Shown here: piece after piece, positions 48,215 to 56,969 of the stretch
How the letters are laid out: each line of letters begins with the position of its first letter
Numbering within the stretch: the first letter of the stretch is position 1
Origin: Oscillospiraceae bacterium
GTDB lineage: Bacteria; Bacillota; Clostridia; Oscillospirales; Oscillospiraceae
DNA length: 58,036 nucleotides
Reading direction: 5' to 3'
NCBI GenBank assembly: GCA_009776445.1
Contig: WRNV01000005.1
Coordinates: forward strand, 1 to 58,036
Program-made: the position numbers and the translations under genes
Notes under the pieces: generated by a model
What the model saw: the letters and a program-made list of their open reading frames with translations, nothing else
What the model was told of the DNA's origin: nothing
Databases searched by the model: none

Positions 48215-49219
48215 TTAAATACAAAGAGTGCTTTTATCGAGAAATGTGAACGCTGTAAACATCTTATACGTAGCGTAATCGAAATCCTTTGTCATGCTGA
48301 GCGCTTCGGTGATGTCATAATCTACAAATTCTTCACCCTGCATCGCGATAACTCTGCCACCTTGTCCTTTAGCAAGTAACTCGACCGCTTTATAGCCCAT
48401 AATCGTAGCCGCGACGCGATCCCGGACGTGCGGCGAACCGCCGCGTTGGATATGCCCTAGCTCAGTAACGCGGGTTTCAATTCCCGTCGCCTCATTTATT
48501 TTACCCGCTATTTCCCGTACAGGGCCCATCGCCTCAGCGACAATCACAGTGAAATTAGTACGCCCCGCGAGACGCGCCGTACGTATGCGCCCAATGACGT
48601 CGCGGTCAAAATCATACTCTATCTCAGGAACCATAACGATCGTAGCACCGGTCGCTATGCCGACCTTGAGAGCCAGATGCCCCGCCCCGCGGCCCATGAC
48701 CTCAACGACAGAACACCTCTCATGCGACTGCATAGTGTCGTTGAGCCTGTCAACAGCTTCAGCCGCTGTATTTGACGCAGTATCAAAACCTATCGCGTAT
48801 GACGTGCATCCGATATCATTATCAATGGTACACGGTATCCCAACAACATTTACTCCATGCGCCGCAAGACCGGAACCGCCTTTGAACGTCCCGTCGCCGC
48901 CTATGATTACCAAACCCTCGATTCCGGAAAACCTACACACCTCAGCGGCGCGTTTTTTGCCTTCGTCCAACATGAACTCCTGGGATCTGGCGGAATACAA
49001 CATAGTACCTCCGCGCGCCGTGATTCCTTTCACTACCTTCTCGTTTAAAGGGATGAATTCTCCGCGTATCAGACCCGCGTACCCGTGACGGATACCTACA
49101 CAATCGATACCACAACATTGCGCCGTGCGCACAACTCCGCGTATCGCCGCGTTCATTCCTGGAGCGTCGCCACCCGAGGTCAGTACCCCAATCCTGTTAA
49201 CAGATGATTCTAACGCCAT
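48215..49219 (-). CDS. pfkA: 6-phosphofructokinase
   Basis: This enzyme phosphorylates fructose 6-phosphate in glycolysis. The protein has 334 residues. Motifs seen are GVLTSGGDAPGMNAAIRG, GGDGTFKGG with the glycine that marks ATP users, the catalytic TIDNDI, and MGRGAGHLAL. The residue before TIDNDI is Cys where E. coli has Gly and many PPi enzymes Lys, so the phosphate donor is probably ATP but not certain. ATG 49219 follows AAAGGTGG by eight bases. The 3' neighbour gap carries the YerC promoter. Confidence 0.95.
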   Translation of the reverse strand: MALESSVNRIGVLTSGGDAPGMNAAIRGVVRTAQCCGIDCVGIRHGYAGLIRGEFIPLNEKVVKGITARGGTMLYSARSQEFMLDEGKKRAAEVCRFSGIEGLVIIGGDGTFKGGSGLAAHGVNVVGIPCTIDNDIGCTSYAIGFDTASNTAAEAVDRLNDTMQSHERCSVVEVMGRGAGHLALKVGIATGATIVMVPEIEYDFDRDVIGRIRTARLAGRTNFTVIVAEAMGPVREIAGKINEATGIETRVTELGHIQRGGSPHVRDRVAATIMGYKAVELLAKGQGGRVIAMQGEEFVDYDITEALSMTKDFDYATYKMFTAFTFLDKSTLCI

Positions 49220-49247
49220 GATCTTAGCCACCTTTCCTGAAAATATT

Positions 49248-49271
49248 CTGGATTTGCCTCTGGATTTGCCT
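49248..49271 (-). repeat. Perfect 12-bp tandem duplication upstream of pfkA
   Basis: CTGGATTTGCCT occurs twice in a row. On the minus strand the duplication lies between a TTGACA (49278-49283) and the AATATT about 30 bases further on. With a single copy the spacing would be 18 bases, near that of a sigma-A promoter. Confidence 0.8.
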
Positions 49272-49302
49272 GTTTTCTGTCAAATGCCGTTACCCACTGA
49301 AA

Positions 49303-49965
49303 CTACCTGAATAAATACATGTCCTTGTCGAAGATCGCTGTTCGCGTAAAGTCATAGAAATCCGGAATGAGCGTTTCATAGCTACCCCCCAGCGCACCCA
49401 TAAGGTTTTCAGGGGTGATTGACGGATCTTGGGCGGAAACTTTGGCCTTCATCGATATTTTTGTATCCCAGTCGTTGTCAATGTACACCTCTTTTATGAA
49501 CGGCGCGATATCAATATCAGATACGCCGCGTTTTGTTTTTTTAGAAATGACTATGCTCTTATTGGCAAAGAGTTTAGTAAGCTGCCCAACTGTGTTAGGA
49601 GGCGTTCCAGAGTCGTAGTAAAGCAAGCCTTTTACCGCAACCCAAGCGATGCAGTTGAATTTTCTTTCGGAAACATACGCTTCAATAATCTCGATACCTT
49701 CCGGTAGGCATCTATTAACCAAGTCCGCCAAGCCATTCGGCGCGGCGTCCGCTTCTATCCCGACGTCTATCAGTTCGCAGACGCCCGAAAAGCCAACAGG
49801 GAGCGGGAGCGCAACTGACATATATGGATGCGGGTTGAAACCTTGCGAGTATTTCAGCTCGATACCCGCCCTCAGCAGCGCACGGCGCATCGTCGCCATG
49901 AAATCAAGATGCGATATGAATTTCGCTTTGCCCGTCTTGCTATAAAGCAGCCTGATCTTACTCAC
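49303..49965 (-). CDS. DUF2344 radical SAM-associated protein
   Basis: The 220-residue protein belongs to the TIGR03936/DUF2344 family, always found beside or fused to the TIGR03960 radical SAM protein. Typical segments are IRLLYSKTGKAKFISHLDFMATMRRAL (in the first 30 residues) and YSQGFNPHPYMSVALPLPVGFSG. Translation starts at GTG 49965, with AGGAG nine bases upstream; this GTG lies inside the end of the upstream gene (8-base overlap). Function is unknown; partnership with the radical SAM enzyme is strongly implied. Confidence 0.9.
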   Translation of the reverse strand: MSKIRLLYSKTGKAKFISHLDFMATMRRALLRAGIELKYSQGFNPHPYMSVALPLPVGFSGVCELIDVGIEADAAPNGLADLVNRCLPEGIEIIEAYVSERKFNCIAWVAVKGLLYYDSGTPPNTVGQLTKLFANKSIVISKKTKRGVSDIDIAPFIKEVYIDNDWDTKISMKAKVSAQDPSITPENLMGALGGSYETLIPDFYDFTRTAIFDKDMYLFR

Positions 49966-51859
49966 AGCGTCGCGCTCCTTCCAAAAGCGCGGAAGCGCCA
50001 CAGCCGGAGCATGCCTCGCGGCAATCCGGCGTTTTGCTGTTTTCCCGAGCCGCGTTGCGCCCCGCCCATAAATACTCGTCGTCAAGCCCAGCGGACACAA
50101 CGCTCCACGGTAGTGTTTCTTTTCTAGAGCGCTCCCTGAGGGAATAGAAAGCCGGATCCATGCCGCACTGACTAAACGCGGTTCGCCATCGCTCTAAAGA
50201 AAAAAACTCGCTCCAGGAGTCAAGCCTCGCTCCAAGTCGCCAAGCGGCTAGTATTGCCTGGCTGACATTTCGATCCGCTCGCGCGAGAGCGGCCTCGATG
50301 AACCCTTGCTCAGGCGAGTGCCAGTTATATGTTATGGCTTTTTCTTTTAATGAATCCCTCAGTAATTCGACGCGGCGAAGATATTCTTCCATTGTGATTT
50401 GCGGTTCCCACTGGAACGGGGTGTGAGGTTTTGGCACAAAATAAGATGTGCTTACAGTTATGCGTACTCCTCTGTTTTTTTTGCTGGCGTGTCGCTTCCA
50501 TGTCTGAAGTACCGCCCTAGATAAATCCGCTATGGCTACTACGTCGTCGTCTATTTCAGTTGGGAGGCCCAACATGAAATACAGCTTGACGCTGTTCCAG
50601 CCGCCTTCAAAAGCGACCCGGCAAGCGCCAAGCAGCTCATCTTCCGTGATATTCTTATTGATAGCGTCACGCAAACGCTGGCTCCCTGCTTCTGGTGCAA
50701 ATGTTAGGCCGGATTTGCGTACCCTTTGTACTCGCTCCATCAAGCCTACGCTGAAACTATCGGCGCGAAGAGACGGCAACGACAAACTTATATTCCTTGG
50801 ATCGCACCAACTGAGCAATCCGTCGCAAAGCTCATACAAGCCCTTATAGTCGCTTGTGCTTAGCGACAGCAACGCTAACTCGTCGTACCCGGAATTGCCT
50901 AGCGCCTCTATCCCCTGCGATACGAGGGTTTCGATTGAACGCGAACGCACAGGACGACAAACATGCCCCGCCTGACAAAACCTGCATCCTCGCGCGCACC
51001 CTCTGAATAGTTCAAGCGCGACCCTATCGTGTACAATCCCGGTGGATGGTACTATTGTATCAATAGGGAAATAAGCGCCGTCCAAATCCTGGACTATCCG
51101 TTTTTTTACCGGCAACGCCGCTCCAGCAAGCGGGATAATATTGGAAACGGTTCCTTCGCCGCTGTATTGGATGTCATAACGAGAAGGAACATATATTCCA
51201 TCGATCTTTGATACTGCCTTAAGGAAATCTTCCTTACTAGCGATTTTATCGTTCGCTTCTTTTCGCTTGCGCGTTGTTCCCCTCAACTCAGAGTTACGAA
51301 TACCAAACTCTGAATTCCGTAGCATGTTGATTATCTCAACTGCTACCTCTTCTCCTTCACCGATAACGAAAAAATCAAAAAAGTCAGCCATTGGCTCCGG
51401 GTTGAAGCAGCACGTGCCGCCGGCTATCACGAGGGGCGCCTCGTCCGGCCTTTCCTCCACGCGCAGGGGGATCCCCGCCATATCCAGCATGTTTAGGACG
51501 TTTACATAAGAAAGCTCGTAACCGAGAGAAAACGCGATAATATCGAAATCCCGGATCGGGTCGCCGCTTTCTATGCCGTAAAGCGCGACGCCACCCTTGC
51601 GCATTTGCTCCTCCATATCAGACCAAGGCGCGAACGCGCGCTCGCACCATACCCCGTCGATACCATTAAGCAGCCCATACAGTATCCGGATCCCTAAGTT
51701 CGACATACCGATTTCGTAAGTGTCAGGGAAACACAACGCAACGCGGATCTCGACTGTGGATAGATCCTTGACAACCTGATTATATTCGCCGCCTACATAC
51801 CGGGCTGGTTTTTGAACATTTCTCAGTATGCGTTCAAGCTTATGATTCAGAGTATCTAT
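49958..51859 (-). CDS. B12-binding/radical SAM protein, TIGR03960 type, apparent AUA start
   Basis: This large radical SAM protein has a B12-binding-like N-terminal domain (CFPDTYEIGMSNLGI, then VIAGGTCCFNPEP) and a radical SAM domain with RGCARGCRFCQAG, followed by GLTFAPEAGSQRLRDAINK. Members always accompany a DUF2344 protein; the reaction is not known. The conserved N-terminus (LERILRNVQKPARYVGGEYN) is encoded upstream of every ATG, GTG or TTG. An in-frame TAG is at 51875-51877, then GGAGG (51869-51873), then AUA at 51859 after nine bases. That AUA is taken as the start; the next TTG, at 51736, would cut 41 conserved residues. Confidence 0.88.
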   Translation of the reverse strand: MDTLNHKLERILRNVQKPARYVGGEYNQVVKDLSTVEIRVALCFPDTYEIGMSNLGIRILYGLLNGIDGVWCERAFAPWSDMEEQMRKGGVALYGIESGDPIRDFDIIAFSLGYELSYVNVLNMLDMAGIPLRVEERPDEAPLVIAGGTCCFNPEPMADFFDFFVIGEGEEVAVEIINMLRNSEFGIRNSELRGTTRKRKEANDKIASKEDFLKAVSKIDGIYVPSRYDIQYSGEGTVSNIIPLAGAALPVKKRIVQDLDGAYFPIDTIVPSTGIVHDRVALELFRGCARGCRFCQAGHVCRPVRSRSIETLVSQGIEALGNSGYDELALLSLSTSDYKGLYELCDGLLSWCDPRNISLSLPSLRADSFSVGLMERVQRVRKSGLTFAPEAGSQRLRDAINKNITEDELLGACRVAFEGGWNSVKLYFMLGLPTEIDDDVVAIADLSRAVLQTWKRHASKKNRGVRITVSTSYFVPKPHTPFQWEPQITMEEYLRRVELLRDSLKEKAITYNWHSPEQGFIEAALARADRNVSQAILAAWRLGARLDSWSEFFSLERWRTAFSQCGMDPAFYSLRERSRKETLPWSVVSAGLDDEYLWAGRNAARENSKTPDCREACSGCGASALLEGARRCE

Positions 51860-51913
51860 TGATTGTATCCTCCGCTATAATAAGTTTCTTATCGTGACGT
51901 AATGACGAGCCGT

Positions 51914-52747
51914 TTACGCTCCTATTCTGATTATCGACTCAGTTATCAACGACTTGAATCTCGGCGCCGACTGGTCAGCCATTTCCTGAACCTCCTCATG
52001 CGTCAGCGGTGTTTTTGATAATCCAGCAGCAAGATTTGAAACACAGGAAATACCGCAAATTTTCATTCCCATATGGTTTGCGGCTATAGCCTCGCACGCG
52101 GTACTCATGCCGACGACGTCAGCTCCGAGCGATCGAAATGCCTGCACTTCGGCGGGCGTTTCGAAATTAGGCCCGGGCGCTTGTATGTATACGCCTTCAT
52201 GAAGAGTAATGCCGAGGCTATTCGCGGTGCCGGTGATTTTTTCGCGTAAGCTTTTGCAATAAACCTCGCTCATATCCGGGAACCTAGTCCCAAGTTCGTC
52301 GACATTCGGCCCGATTAGCGGAGAGGGGACGCCAAACAGGATATGGTCGCGGATCAACATAAAGTCGCCTGCATGAAACGACGGGTTAATTGAACCACAC
52401 GCGTTTGTTAAAAAAAGTATCTCAGCGCCCAGGAGCCCCATGAGCCGTATCGGCAAAACGACGTCGCTGATGTCATACCCCTCGTAGTAGTGTACGCGTC
52501 CCTGCATGATCACCACCGGGACATTCCCAACGTATCCAAACACGTACCTGCCGTGATGCCCCAGTACCGTACTGACCGGAAACCCTTCGATATCGGAGTA
52601 ATTGACCGTCGCGACAGCTTCAATTTCATCGGCATATCCACCAAGCCCAGACCCAAGAACAAACGCCACTTTGGGCTTAAAACTGGTTTTTGACCGCACG
52701 GTGTCATGGCATTTCATTAATTTTTCGTATTTTGAGTTCCTATTCAT
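51914..52747 (-). CDS. punA: Purine nucleoside phosphorylase
   Basis: This enzyme splits inosine and guanosine with phosphate in purine salvage. The 277-residue protein is of the trimeric type, with LGSGLGGYAD (phosphate site), VVIMQGRVHYYEGYD, LTNACGSIN, the GPNFETPAEVQAFRSLGADVVGMST block and the base-binding ITHEEV-like LTHEEVQE. The start at ATG 52747 is likely but has only a weak ribosome site; a later ATG exists. It has its own promoter. Confidence 0.95.
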   Translation of the reverse strand: MNRNSKYEKLMKCHDTVRSKTSFKPKVAFVLGSGLGGYADEIEAVATVNYSDIEGFPVSTVLGHHGRYVFGYVGNVPVVIMQGRVHYYEGYDISDVVLPIRLMGLLGAEILFLTNACGSINPSFHAGDFMLIRDHILFGVPSPLIGPNVDELGTRFPDMSEVYCKSLREKITGTANSLGITLHEGVYIQAPGPNFETPAEVQAFRSLGADVVGMSTACEAIAANHMGMKICGISCVSNLAAGLSKTPLTHEEVQEMADQSAPRFKSLITESIIRIGA

Positions 52748-52810
52748 ATTATCTTTCACTTTCAAATTATGGTTTGGTTATTTATATAACGATTAGGGGC
52801 TTAGAATGTT

Positions 52811-52839
52811 ATTATATACCACAAAAAAGGTTCTTGCAA
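52811..52839 (-). promoter_or_regulatory. Promoter of punA
   Basis: On the minus strand TTGCAA (52834-52839) and TATAAT (52811-52816) have a 17-base spacer, 64 bases before the ATG. Confidence 0.7.
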
Positions 52840-52907
52840 TACGCGCGATGGTCTTAAAACCAGAATCAGGCTATGAATAGATACTGTATACACGGTATCA
52901 AATCACC

Positions 52908-52990
52908 CGTCTTTGCGAGCGCAGCGAATCCATGCTCCGATTGTAAGGTTTCCGGCTGGATTGCCGCGTCGCAAGCTCCTCGCAAAGGCG
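52908..52990. repeat. Intergenic palindrome of a widespread type
   Basis: CGTCTTTGCGAG (52908-52919) and CTCGCAAAGGCG (52979-52990) are inverse arms with one mismatch. Between them stands the segment GGCTGGATTGCCGCGTCGC. Similar TTGCGAG...CTCGCAA elements occur between genes in many unrelated bacteria. No gene is here. Confidence 0.65.
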
Positions 52991-53019
52991 AAATTGTGTT
53001 GTTTTGTGTCCATTCCTGA

Positions 53020-53040
53020 ATACCCACTAGCAACAGTAAC
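53020..53040 (+). repeat. Probable remnant of the MITE-like element end
   Basis: ATACCCACT-AGC-AACAGTAAC resembles the right ends of the MITE copies (ACCCACTG-AACAGTAAC in copy C, ATACCCACTG in copy B). The rest of the element is not recognisable. It lies in the gene-free stretch between punA and the surface-protein locus. Confidence 0.4.
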
Positions 53041-53070
53041 CTATGGGTTGCGGTTCGAAATCCATCGCCG

Positions 53071-53144
53071 TAGGGGCAGACCTGCGTGTCTGCCCTGGAA
53101 ATCGCTGGAATTTGAAAGAGGGTGAACACATAGGTTCGCCCCTA
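53071..53144. repeat. Nested intergenic palindrome
   Basis: GGGCAGAC and GTCTGCCC flank a six-base loop (53074-53095), and outer TAGGGGC (53071) pairs with GCCCCTA (53138-53144). Elements of this TAGGGGC...GCCCCTA type are known as scattered intergenic repeats in many bacteria. Confidence 0.6.
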
Positions 53145-53172
53145 AAGAACCTGCGCAATAACCCGAATTTAG

Positions 53173-53270
53173 TCATATTTCACCCAATAGGGTGTAGTCG
53201 TGATGCTCTTTTATGTTTAAAATATACACACATAAAGTTTGCTTTACGTTAGTAACAAAGTATGATTGTT
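53173..53270 (+). promoter_or_regulatory. Conserved upstream block of surface gene 1 (palindrome and promoter)
   Basis: This block recurs at 56567 upstream of the paralogous gene. It begins with the palindrome CACCC-AATA-GGGTG (53181-53194), directly followed by TAGTCG (53195-53200) and TAAAAT (53218-53223), 17 bases apart. Spacer sequences of the two copies differ while spacing is kept, which favours a real promoter with an adjoining operator. From here to the ATG at 53459 no gene is seen. Confidence 0.5.
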
Positions 53271-53458
53271 TGTACGCTTCAGATCCACATAGCAAAATCA
53301 GTACATATAGCGCAACATATAGCGTATTATCAAGCTATCACTTCGAAATACAACGTATAAGCGGAGTAATTATGTAGAAATTAGATACACTGAAACTAAT
53401 TGGGACTAATGAATACTGTTTAAAACTAACATGAATCATGTAGAAGGAAGGGAAAAAA

Positions 53459-56332
53459 ATGAAAACAAATACAAAACAAATAAACATCAGAAAACGGATA
53501 ATATCTAGCGTTCTTGTTATAATTATGACATTGGTACTGGGGGTTCCTAACGCCGGTAGAACCATAGATGACATAGATACGATCTCGTTAAACGACACAA
53601 TCCTGTCTTTCGAGCATGAGGGCGCGGAATTAGAGAAATGGGCAGAAACCGACGCGACATTGGAAGAAGTAGACTTATCGTCAAAGCTGGACGATTTGGA
53701 TATTAGAGAATCAGATGAAATCACGGATGAAACAGAAGTCGTGAATGAAAACGAAATTGCGGACGAAACAGCAAGTGAATCCTCCGACGAAAACACAAAT
53801 GAATCCGTAAATGGATCCGCAAACGAGGACGCAAACAAAACTACAGGCGCAAAAGACGAAGAAGAATCGACCGAGATATACTTAGATAAGAATAATGAGT
53901 ATGTGGTTTCGGCAAATGGAACCGCAGGAAGTAGCGCTATGCAGAACGATATTAATGATGAAACAGTGGAACAGGAAGAGGATGCATTGCCGAGTCCAAA
54001 CTCAATATCCGGTTTCTTCTGGGCTGATGGCAACGGCGACCTTGAAACAGACTGGGACGGACTTTATAACGGCAACGAGCGCCCGCTGGCAGGCTATCCG
54101 GTTCACCTGTACGCGTCGGACGACTTATCATCCGCAGTCGCGACCACACAAACAAACTATAACGGGACATATATATTTGAAGATCTAGCGCCCGGCAGTT
54201 ACATTCTGGGAGTGATAGGCGAGCAAATCGGAGGTATCGACTATCTGCCGCCGGTATTCATAACAAGCGAAAACAAGTTCGCCATAGATTGGGACATCAG
54301 TGGTCTGCCCGCATATACAGAGGTTATTGAGCTTGAGGACGAGCAGTCGGTGCAAGACATTAACGCAGGCATGCGCCTACCAATGGGGACAGCAACATAT
54401 AGTAGGCTAACTCCAGGTATTCTAAACGATATTGCGGGACTCAAAAAGAATTCATACTATAGCTTAGCTGGAGATAATTGGGTTGTAGTAAAGGTTCACG
54501 ACGAGAATGGACCTGAGAAAGCGCTGCTGATAGTTAGACGAAATAGTGGCGTTCAGGGTCCATTTGGCAAAAACAGCACCTATGAGGGTTCTGACTTACA
54601 GCAATATAATACGAAATTTTATACAACCTCGAAATCCCCCTTAATGGAGTTGGCGCTTATACCGACTTTAGGAGACAATAATTCAACAAATGTACTCACA
54701 TCTCCATATTCAAACCCAACAACAAAAGAGATGACAATGGCTATAACGAAGCCATCTCAAACAAAAGATATCGTTTTCGCGTTGAGTCATGGAGACGTAT
54801 TCGAATGGAACGGTAATGTCTTAACACCGATAAAACCACACATAAGAAACAGCTTTTCCACGACAGCCTATGATGCTCATACTTGGTTACGCACAAGAGG
54901 AGTAAGTGATACATCCGTTTGGGAAATTAACAATTGGGCTACAGGGCCAGGCTACATTGCTTCCGATGCAAATGTCAATGGTCTCCAAGTTGTACGTTCT
55001 GCAGCCATGTGGATTAAGGTCACGCCTGCGGAGACGCCGAAGCCTGGTGAAGTGACTTCTACAGTAATGGTTAACTTTGTAAAGCAAGGACCTGGGGGTC
55101 TATACGATGTTATTGACATCCGAGAACCACAAAAACACACGGTTATAATGACTGCTGGAATAAGTACAACAGACTACATTATAGATGTTGAACCTTTCCT
55201 AGAGGTGGAAGGGTATGAATTCACAGGTGAATGGAAATCGCCACATCCAGGGATTACTCCAGGCAAACCTTTACCGGTTTCTGTTGTTACTATAGCGGAT
55301 AAGATCCATCAAGTATACCTATATTACACAGAAAAAATCGTAGATCCAACTGTTGACGTAACTATCACAAAGACGGTAGACGGAGCAGGGGGCGACAATA
55401 ACAAACTGTTTGAGTTTACAGTATTCCTTACATCCAGTATCCCGAATGACCCAGCTATAGCAGATCAAACCTTTATAGTTGAAAGCGATACAATTTATGG
55501 ATCAGGAGCAACCGCGCCGAACTATGACACATTGACTCTGAAAGCAGGAGAGTTAACTTTCAAACTAAAACACGGGCAGACAATCACCATCAAAGATGTG
55601 CCTGACCACCTTGAAATAATGATAATGGAAGACTCCGGTGGGGAATACTTGGGGACACACACAGACAGCGAAGATGGGAGTACAGGATTTACAGTAGTCA
55701 TACCCAGGCCTGTATATACAGAACATGGAACACGGACATTTGATTTTGTAAATACACATATACCATCTGAGCCAACGGTTGACGTTACAATCACTAAGAA
55801 AGTACCGGGAGAATTTGGCAACAAAAACAAGCAGTTCGAGTTCGAAGTACACTTTACATCCAGTTTGTTGGACGACCCAGTGTCTGCATATGAAACATTC
55901 GTAATTGAAAACGGTATAATTGATGGATCTGGAGCTACGGCGCCAACATATGAAACATTGTCTTTGGATATGGACGGAAAACTAATTATTATGCTTAGTC
56001 ACGGGCAGGCAATCACCATTAAGGATGTGCCTGACCATTATGAAATAATGATAATAGAAACATTCGATAATAGATATGAAGGTACATATACAGATAGTAA
56101 AGACGGCAGCACAGGAGAAACAGTAGTCACTCGCAGGCTTGTATATACAGAAGATGGAACACGGACATTCGATTTTGTAAATACATATATCGTTGTCCCT
56201 CCCACGGGCGTATATAGCGGTGACAGCGCCATAGTTGCGCTCGCGCTGTCTGCGATAGTGCTAGCCACCGCCGGATCGGTCGCTATCGGTTACATAAAGA
56301 GGCGGTTGCGCCACGCCAGTCTCAAGGAATAG
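53459..56332 (+). CDS. Multidomain sortase-anchored surface protein (SdrD_B-like, paralog 1)
   Basis: The 957-residue exported protein has a signal peptide (1 to about 33, cleavage near PNAG), an acidic Glu/Asn/Ser-rich region (about 70-180), an SdrD_B-like domain (182-308: ISGFFWADGNGDLE to YIFEDLAPGSYILGV), a DUF6273-like module (about 322-522, with HTWLRTRG and VVRSAAMWIK), a MucBP-like domain (about 534-625) and two tandem, related beta domains (about 630-767 and 772-911) that each hold GSGATAP, HGQ.ITIKDVPDH and TRTFDFVNT. The end is a sorting signal: VPPTG (913-917), a hydrophobic helix and KRR. AAGGAAGGG precedes the ATG. It is probably a wall-bound adhesin or ligand-binding protein; no sortase gene is in the window. 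Confidence 0.88.
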   Translation: MKTNTKQINIRKRIISSVLVIIMTLVLGVPNAGRTIDDIDTISLNDTILSFEHEGAELEKWAETDATLEEVDLSSKLDDLDIRESDEITDETEVVNENEIADETASESSDENTNESVNGSANEDANKTTGAKDEEESTEIYLDKNNEYVVSANGTAGSSAMQNDINDETVEQEEDALPSPNSISGFFWADGNGDLETDWDGLYNGNERPLAGYPVHLYASDDLSSAVATTQTNYNGTYIFEDLAPGSYILGVIGEQIGGIDYLPPVFITSENKFAIDWDISGLPAYTEVIELEDEQSVQDINAGMRLPMGTATYSRLTPGILNDIAGLKKNSYYSLAGDNWVVVKVHDENGPEKALLIVRRNSGVQGPFGKNSTYEGSDLQQYNTKFYTTSKSPLMELALIPTLGDNNSTNVLTSPYSNPTTKEMTMAITKPSQTKDIVFALSHGDVFEWNGNVLTPIKPHIRNSFSTTAYDAHTWLRTRGVSDTSVWEINNWATGPGYIASDANVNGLQVVRSAAMWIKVTPAETPKPGEVTSTVMVNFVKQGPGGLYDVIDIREPQKHTVIMTAGISTTDYIIDVEPFLEVEGYEFTGEWKSPHPGITPGKPLPVSVVTIADKIHQVYLYYTEKIVDPTVDVTITKTVDGAGGDNNKLFEFTVFLTSSIPNDPAIADQTFIVESDTIYGSGATAPNYDTLTLKAGELTFKLKHGQTITIKDVPDHLEIMIMEDSGGEYLGTHTDSEDGSTGFTVVIPRPVYTEHGTRTFDFVNTHIPSEPTVDVTITKKVPGEFGNKNKQFEFEVHFTSSLLDDPVSAYETFVIENGIIDGSGATAPTYETLSLDMDGKLIIMLSHGQAITIKDVPDHYEIMIIETFDNRYEGTYTDSKDGSTGETVVTRRLVYTEDGTRTFDFVNTYIVVPPTGVYSGDSAIVALALSAIVLATAGSVAIGYIKRRLRHASLKE

Positions 56333-56381
56333 CACCAGACGGAGCGCATACCAAACACTATTGAAACGGTCGAAAATCAAG

Positions 56382-56417
56382 CGCGCGGATGTTTTCCAAA
56401 AAGAAAACGTCCGCGCG
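56382..56417 (+). other. Conserved 3' hairpin after surface gene 1
   Basis: CGCGCGGATGTTTTC and GAAAACGTCCGCGCG form a 15-bp stem with one G-T pair and a CAAAAA loop. No U-run follows. The same hairpin with changed but still paired bases follows paralog 2. From here to 56566 the DNA holds no gene; 56418-56480 resembles the stretch after paralog 2. Confidence 0.7.
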
Positions 56418-56566
56418 TTGCGCATGTCGCGTTTGCTTCGTAGATAACCTCAAGTGAAGACATAGCCTATATCATGATTATGATGATTTGTCATCGAATA
56501 ACGGCAAATTGTCTCTATGCAAGACGTCTTAAGGCGACGGTACAGTGCTAACCCGTTCACTCTTAT

Positions 56567-56655
56567 TCAATATTTTACCCATTAGGGTGTAGTCGAGACG
56601 TCCTTTTATGTTTAAAATATACGCATGTAAAGTTTGTCTACGTTACCTTAATGGT
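56567..56655 (+). promoter_or_regulatory. Conserved upstream block of surface gene 2
   Basis: This is the second copy of the 53173 block. The palindrome is ACCC-ATTA-GGGT (56577-56588), followed by TAGTCG (56590-56595) and TAAAAT (56613-56618) with 17 bases between. Compared with copy 1, about 120 extra bases with heptad tracts lie between this block and the start codon. Confidence 0.5.
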
Positions 56656-56702
56656 TGTTTTCTGTAAATAAAAACAAGAAAATCATCTCGTCCAAGCCCC
56701 GT

Positions 56703-56750
56703 ATTCTGACTTCTGACTTCTGGCGCCGCACTTTGGGTTGTGGGCAAAGC
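56703..56750. repeat. Heptad tract followed by the shared 18-mer
   Basis: ATTCTGA-CTTCTGA-CTTCTGG (56703-56723) has a seven-base period. GCCGCACTTTGGGTTGTG (56725-56742) with GGCAAAGC after it repeats the sequence at 36849-36874. Confidence 0.7.
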
Positions 56751-56812
56751 CCAATTTAGCATCTGACAGATCATAATCTTCAATAAAAAACGAGCTAATT
56801 TCGCGTTCTCGT

Positions 56813-56847
56813 CTACTAACCACTAGCCACTAGATACTAGCCACTGC
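56813..56847. repeat. Heptad tandem tract, five units
   Basis: CTACTAA, CCACTAG, CCACTAG, ATACTAG and CCACTGC follow each other without gaps. The period is seven bases and no reading frame is involved. Confidence 0.75.
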
Positions 56848-56969
56848 GAGCGCATACGGTCTAACATATTTTGGGTTGCGTCAGTGCTCGCCTTAGATAC
56901 ATGGAAACGAAGAGGATTAATGTAGATCGTTAATAACGAACACGAATCATGTGGGAGGATGAGGAAAAA

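Noticed and set aside
49291..49303. Fourth copy of the MITE-like element near pfkA
   Set aside because: Only 13 bases (TACCCACTGAAAC) match the element end and no palindrome or target duplication is present.
56703..56847. CRISPR array
   Set aside because: The repeats are contiguous seven-base units without spacers, and no cas gene is present.
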